From: an uncultured Acetatifactor sp.
Lineage (GTDB): Bacteria; Bacillota; Clostridia; Lachnospirales; Lachnospiraceae
Assembly: GCA_947589075.1 (NCBI GenBank)
Contig: CANQBS010000002.1
Coordinates: forward strand, 1 to 64,000
Length of the DNA stretch: 64,000 nucleotides
Reading direction: 5' to 3'
Shown here: positions 60,538-64,000 of the stretch, piece by piece
Position numbering within the stretch: the stretch's first letter is position 1
Layout: every line of letters begins with the position of its first letter
Notes under the pieces: model-generated
What the model was told of the DNA's origin: nothing
What the model saw: the letters and a program-made list of their open reading frames with translations, nothing else
Databases searched by the model: none
Made by a program: the position numbers and the translations under genes

Positions 60538-61398
60538 ATGGGCGTCATGGCGGACAGGGAAAAGATAATCGCAGAGGAAATGATCATAGAGGAAGGGGAA
60601 ACCCCGGATGGAACCCCGGAGAGAATCTCGGAGAAAGAAACTCCGGGCAAAACCCCGGAGGAGCGGAAAAGGATCTGCGGCGTAGTGTACCGTCCGGCAG
60701 ACGGGATGAAGCATCCGGCGGTGATCATGAGTCACGGATACAACGGTTCTTCCGCGGATTTTGAAGAGGACGGCAAATTCTATGCGGAGCATGGAATAGT
60801 CGCCTGTGCCTATGACTTCCGCGGCGGATCGGTCCGTTCCAGAAGCAGCGGAAAAAGCACGGAGATGAGCCTTTATACGGAAAAAGAGGATCTTTTAAGG
60901 GTTTATCGAACAATCGGCAGCCTGGAGTATGTGGAGAAAACAAAGATCTTTTTGTTAGGCGCAAGTCAGGGCGGCATGGTGACCGCCCTGGCCGCGGAGG
61001 AACTGGGAGAACAGGTTCCTGGCATCGTGCTCTATTTTCCTGCATTTTGTATTGCGGATGACTGGAGAAAAAAATTCCCATCTGAAAAAGCAATACCGGA
61101 AACGGTGGATTTCTGGGGCATGAAGCTGGGAAGGATTTATTTTTCCTCCATACGCGGGCTGCAGATTTTTGAGACCATCGGAAGCTATCCGGGGAATGTG
61201 CTGATCCTTCATGGAGACAGGGATCCGGTCATTCCCATGGATTATATGATCGAAGCTCAGAAAACCTATGCCCATGGGGAGCTTGTGGTCCTTCCCGGCG
61301 AGGGGCACGGCTTTTCCCCGGAAGGCGCAGGGACCTCCCGGGAACGTGTGCTCAGCTTTTTTAAGAAGAAAGTCCAGACTCTTCCTGATGATGTGTGA
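60538..61398 (+). CDS. Alpha/beta hydrolase, esterase/peptidase type
   Basis: A 286-residue cytoplasmic hydrolase. The catalytic triad is S143 (GASQGG), D229 (HGDRDPV) and H257 (GEGHGF). The oxyanion loop is SHGYNGSSADF. The first 45 residues are a Glu/Thr/Pro-rich low-complexity stretch with a short repeat (GETPDGTPE/KETPGKTPE) before the core, absent in typical relatives. Members act as acyl esterases or dipeptidyl-type peptidases; the substrate is unknown. The start follows AAAGGAAACG. The end is 11 bp from the convergent DHH gene. Confidence 0.85.
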   Translation: MGVMADREKIIAEEMIIEEGETPDGTPERISEKETPGKTPEERKRICGVVYRPADGMKHPAVIMSHGYNGSSADFEEDGKFYAEHGIVACAYDFRGGSVRSRSSGKSTEMSLYTEKEDLLRVYRTIGSLEYVEKTKIFLLGASQGGMVTALAAEELGEQVPGIVLYFPAFCIADDWRKKFPSEKAIPETVDFWGMKLGRIYFSSIRGLQIFETIGSYPGNVLILHGDRDPVIPMDYMIEAQKTYAHGELVVLPGEGHGFSPEGAGTSRERVLSFFKKKVQTLPDDV

Positions 61399-61409
61399 AA
61401 AGCTGAAAC

Positions 61410-62384
61410 TCAGGCTTCCTTTTCCAGGATATGAAGGAAACGTTCCCGAATGGCGGAGTCAGGAAAAGGTCCTAATTGCTCCAGATTTTCGTTGCCGATG
61501 GTTCCCCCCGCCATTTCCGCATGGCCGCCGCCTTCTCCAAGATCCTGGAGAGCCTGATTGATCAGCTTTCCCGCATGGACAGAAGGATTCTCCGAACGCA
61601 CGGAGAACTTGATCTCTTTCTTGCGGTAGGAGTAAATGATAGCGATGGCCACTTCCTCCAGGCTGAGGATAAAGTCTGCCACCAGTGCGATCAGCGCGTC
61701 AGGGCAGTCGAAGGGAATGGAAGCGATTCCCACATTCCCGTATACCTCAATGTTTTCAATGGCTGAGCCGTAAGCCTTCAAGTCATTGAATTCCATGGTA
61801 TTTTTTTCCAGGACGATGAGTTTTTGATGATCGACCAGGGGGAACAGATACTGGAACATCTCAATATCCGGCATCGTGACTCCCCTTGTGAAATGAGCTG
61901 TGTCTATTTTCAAACCGTATAACAGAGCCGTGGCTACGTCCGCCGCAGGGGTAATTCCCAGATCCCGGTAATATTGGGCGATCAGGGTAGCGCAGCTTCC
62001 CACCGTCCTGATATCCGAATAAAGGTAGGATTCCTCCTTATAGGTGGGATGGTGGTCGATGCAGGCGATCTCGTCGCCGATCAGATTCAGGATATTTCCG
62101 CCATTTTTCTGGGAGTCCACACAGATGATATAATCCTCGGGCCGCATATCCTCTTTTATTGCTGAATAAGGGAAAATCTCTATATGGAGCAGGTCTGTCA
62201 TTTTCTTGGTGTTGATCTTATCGATCTTTTCATGGTAGCACAGGGTAGAAGAAATTCCATAATGCTCCAGCAGCTTTTGAAGTCCGTAGGCGGATGCGAT
62301 AGCATCCGGATCCGGGAAGTTATGTGTCTGGATGTATACCTTTTTCGTCTGACATAGTTTTACCAGCTCCATAAATTTTTCCAT
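61410..62384 (-). CDS. DHH-family phosphoesterase (NrnA-like)
   Basis: A 324-residue enzyme with the DHH metal-binding motifs H21, D25 and D27 in THNFPDPDAIAS, a DHH in CIDHHPTYKEE near residue 110, and the C-terminal DHHA1 substrate-binding GGGHAEMAGG (near 287). This matches nanoRNases and pAp phosphatases such as NrnA, which degrade short oligonucleotides, or relatives that split cyclic dinucleotide products. The start follows GGAAGGG. A promoter is found at 62426. It is separate from the next gene, which is in the same direction. Confidence 0.88.
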   Translation of the reverse strand: MEKFMELVKLCQTKKVYIQTHNFPDPDAIASAYGLQKLLEHYGISSTLCYHEKIDKINTKKMTDLLHIEIFPYSAIKEDMRPEDYIICVDSQKNGGNILNLIGDEIACIDHHPTYKEESYLYSDIRTVGSCATLIAQYYRDLGITPAADVATALLYGLKIDTAHFTRGVTMPDIEMFQYLFPLVDHQKLIVLEKNTMEFNDLKAYGSAIENIEVYGNVGIASIPFDCPDALIALVADFILSLEEVAIAIIYSYRKKEIKFSVRSENPSVHAGKLINQALQDLGEGGGHAEMAGGTIGNENLEQLGPFPDSAIRERFLHILEKEA

Positions 62385-62425
62385 GTTGTCTTACCCTTCC
62401 TTTGTTCTTTTTATTTTCTGAATAA

Positions 62426-62454
62426 ATTCTAATGCAGTTTTGGGCAAATATCAA
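62426..62454 (-). promoter_or_regulatory. Sigma-A promoter for the DHH gene
   Basis: On the minus strand TTGATA (62454-62449), 17-bp spacer and TAGAAT (62431-62426), about 40 bp before the start codon at 62384. Confidence 0.65.
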
Positions 62455-62531
62455 TATTTTTCAGGTAAATTCCCAAAAGTATGATCAGATATGTCTTTTA
62501 AAAGGAAGTATACACGATTTCCGGCGGTTTT

Positions 62532-63062
62532 TCAATCCTGGATTTTATAGTTCCGGCTTACAAAGTCGATCTCATCGATCCCGGCGTCGGCGTTGAGCCG
62601 CAGGGCAAGATAGAAGAAGTAATCTGACAGAAGGTTCGCAAGATCCAGAAGGAGCGGTTCCACGGCATGTCCCTGCCAGATATGGCGGTAAAGAAGCCGC
62701 ACCAGTTCTTTCCCCTGAACCCGCAGGATATGGGCCATGCAGGTTTCTTCGCAGCCCTGGGGCGTTACAAAACGGCGGCATCTGTCCTTACACTGGGATC
62801 GGAGCTGTTGCGAGGCGGCAAAGAGGCGTTCCTTTTCTTCCTCTGTTACTTTAAGCTGTGTCCGCAGGGAAGGATTCATGTGGTAGATCAGTTGGCAAAT
62901 CCACAATAGTTCGTTCCTGAGGTATTCATCCGATACCCGGGCGCGCAGCAGTCCTACTCCGCTTGCCATTCTGTCGGTCATCAGTTCAAAATCACATCGC
63001 AGGTCGTCGGAGGCGTCGCTTAAAAACGGGTATGCTTCATAAGGGCTTCTGTAGATTTCCAT
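62532..63062 (-). CDS. Cobalamin adenosyltransferase-like protein (PduO/EutT type)
   Basis: A 176-residue helical protein. Visible features are CDFELMTDRMASGVGLLRARV near residue 24-44, a central VTPQGCEETC with two Cys, and the C-terminal LDLANLLSDYFFYLALRLNAD (near 138-158), similar to the LNRLSDYLFVLAR helix of PduO-type ATP:cob(I)alamin adenosyltransferases. The RxxR and other key residues of canonical PduO are not all evident. Position downstream of a BtuD/FecE-type ABC ATPase gene, overlapping by 26 bp, supports a role in cobalamin salvage. The start follows GGGAGG. Function is uncertain without structural comparison. Confidence 0.6.
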   Translation of the reverse strand: MEIYRSPYEAYPFLSDASDDLRCDFELMTDRMASGVGLLRARVSDEYLRNELLWICQLIYHMNPSLRTQLKVTEEEKERLFAASQQLRSQCKDRCRRFVTPQGCEETCMAHILRVQGKELVRLLYRHIWQGHAVEPLLLDLANLLSDYFFYLALRLNADAGIDEIDFVSRNYKIQD

Positions 63063-63858
63063 GTTGATCCTCCCTGTTGGTCAGCGTTTCCCACCGGAGC
63101 CGGGACTTTCGCATATATCCGGGGACGTCGATCCCGAAGACCCGGCTCAGTGCTTCCGGCTCCAGGTCCGCTGTCTTTCCCAGGAAAACGGTTTTGCCCT
63201 GATCCATTAAAAGAACCGTGTCCGCAAAGGAGAAGGCCAGGTCCAGGTCGTGGAATACGCCTATGGCAGCCCGCCCGGGCTCCCCGGTCCATTTCTTCAG
63301 ATCTTCCACCAGTTCCACCTGGTATTTCAGATCCAGATGGTTGGCCGGCTCATCCAACAGGATCAGACGGGGGGTCTGGGCAAAGGTTCTGGCTAACAGC
63401 ACCCGCTGAAGCTGTCCCCCGGAAAGCTCCGTGATGGGCTTGTCCCGTTCCTGCCAGAGCCCCAGCTTTTTCAGCTGCTCCTCCGCTATCCTGCGGTCCT
63501 CAGCGTCCGGAGAAGAGAAGAGCCGGCTTTCCAGGTGGGGATATCTTCCCAGGAGTACCGTTTCCATCACCGTGTAGGAAAAGGAAACGGAATGCATCTG
63601 GGTCAGCATTGCCAGATTTCTCCCTCTCTCCCGTATTGTCATGGTCCGAAGGTTTTGTCCCTCCAGTTCTATATTGCCTGAGGAGGACAGGATCCCCATG
63701 ATTCCCCGAAGCAGCGTGGTCTTGCCGCAGCCGTTGGGTCCAAGGAGCGCCAGCCGCTGCCCAGGCGACAGAGTAAAGGAGATATCTTTCACCACAGGCG
63801 CTTTCCCATATCCGCAGGAAAAAGAGTCGATACGAAACATCGGATGTTCGGAAGGCAT
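63037..63858 (-). CDS. Iron-siderophore/cobalamin ABC transporter ATP-binding protein
   Basis: A 273-residue ATPase. Walker A is GPNGCGKTT (40-48), the signature LSGGQLQRVLLA, Walker B LILLDEPANHLDL, and the H-loop GVFHDLDLAF. It is of the FecE/BtuD/FhuC type. The start at 63858 follows AAGGAGG and is one base after the stop of the permease gene. It overlaps the adenosyltransferase-like gene, so substrate is probably a corrinoid, although siderophore use is equally possible from sequence alone. Confidence 0.9.
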   Translation of the reverse strand: MPSEHPMFRIDSFSCGYGKAPVVKDISFTLSPGQRLALLGPNGCGKTTLLRGIMGILSSSGNIELEGQNLRTMTIRERGRNLAMLTQMHSVSFSYTVMETVLLGRYPHLESRLFSSPDAEDRRIAEEQLKKLGLWQERDKPITELSGGQLQRVLLARTFAQTPRLILLDEPANHLDLKYQVELVEDLKKWTGEPGRAAIGVFHDLDLAFSFADTVLLMDQGKTVFLGKTADLEPEALSRVFGIDVPGYMRKSRLRWETLTNREDQHGNLQKPL

Positions 63859-63859
63859 T

Positions 63860-64000
63860 TCATTTCCTCCTTTTTCTGAAAAATACATAGAGAAAAAACG
63901 GCGCGCCGAGCAAAGCCGTGACCGCTCCCACGGGAATTTCCCTGGGGGAGGCCAGGGTTCTGGCTGCAAGGTCGCACAGGACCATAAAGCTGCCGCCCAA
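63860..64000 (-). CDS. FecCD-family ABC permease, C-terminal end (cut by window)
   Basis: Only the last 46 codons are inside the window. The translated end [19 protein letters not shown] followed by [20 protein letters not shown] and the basic tail FFRKRRK is the typical C-terminus of BtuC/FecCD permeases. The stop lies one base before the ATPase start on the same strand, so the two form an operon. The rest of the gene is beyond position 64000. Confidence 0.88.
   Translation of the reverse strand: MGGSFMVLCDLAARTLASPREIPVGAVTALLGAPFFLYVFFRKRRK

Overview
The window looks like a chromosomal segment from a spore-forming, Gram-positive member of the Clostridia, most likely Lachnospiraceae. Supporting signs are strong AGGAGG-type ribosome sites, moderate GC content, an alpha/beta small acid-soluble spore protein with a sigma-G-like promoter, LPxTG surface proteins with a class C sortase, a SipW-type signal peptidase, and the clostridial order tig-clpP-clpX-lon-engB. 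The family assignment is inference from gene content; I made no database comparison. I see no rRNA, CRISPR array or intact insertion sequence.

Layout. 0.1-6 kb: a HAD phosphatase, a small membrane protein, a DegV/FakB fatty-acid-binding protein, an AT-rich two-gene island of unknown function (2333-4384), a SEC-C protein and a transaldolase-like aldolase. 6-11 kb: the spore protein on the minus strand, then an envelope-sensing operon (membrane-anchored FG-GAP-like protein, response regulator, histidine kinase, membrane-anchored accessory protein). 11-15 kb: a broken and an intact Rpn-type nuclease gene flank a secreted amidase-deacetylase fusion.

15.4-32 kb is a large surface-fibre locus. It holds a coupled leader peptide and coiled-coil protein, signal peptidase I, a 1627-residue VWA adhesin with His/Cys repeats, a backbone pilin, a class C sortase, five further exported proteins (two with SipW-type leaders), a SipW-like peptidase, a BTAD-type regulator with a degenerate GGDEF-like tail and a small unknown protein. 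It appears to combine a sortase pilus with a SipW/TasA-like fibre.

32-41 kb is proteostasis and housekeeping: tig, clpP, clpX, lon, engB, an AI-2E-family permease and truA. 41-47 kb has an atypical response regulator, TraX, MntP, a cold-shock protein, an IbrA/IbrB-like pair, a membrane-anchored EIIA-Glc-like domain without its active histidines, and tRNA-Pro(UGG).

47.4-54.1 kb encodes an F-type ATP synthase with unusual architecture: one 750-residue protein appears to fuse a b-like stalk, the C-terminal part of delta, and a full alpha subunit, and epsilon lacks its C-terminal helices. 54-64 kb has a duplicated CmpB-type membrane protein, a strongly structured 163-bp intergenic element, a GH38 alpha-mannosidase, a second AI-2E-family permease, an alpha/beta hydrolase, a DHH phosphoesterase, and the end of a cobalamin/iron-siderophore ABC transporter operon with a cobalamin adenosyltransferase-like gene.

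The best candidates for something undescribed are the b-delta-alpha fusion, the hybrid pilus/SipW locus, the 163-bp structured element, the dead EIIA domain and the two-gene island at 2.3-4.4 kb.
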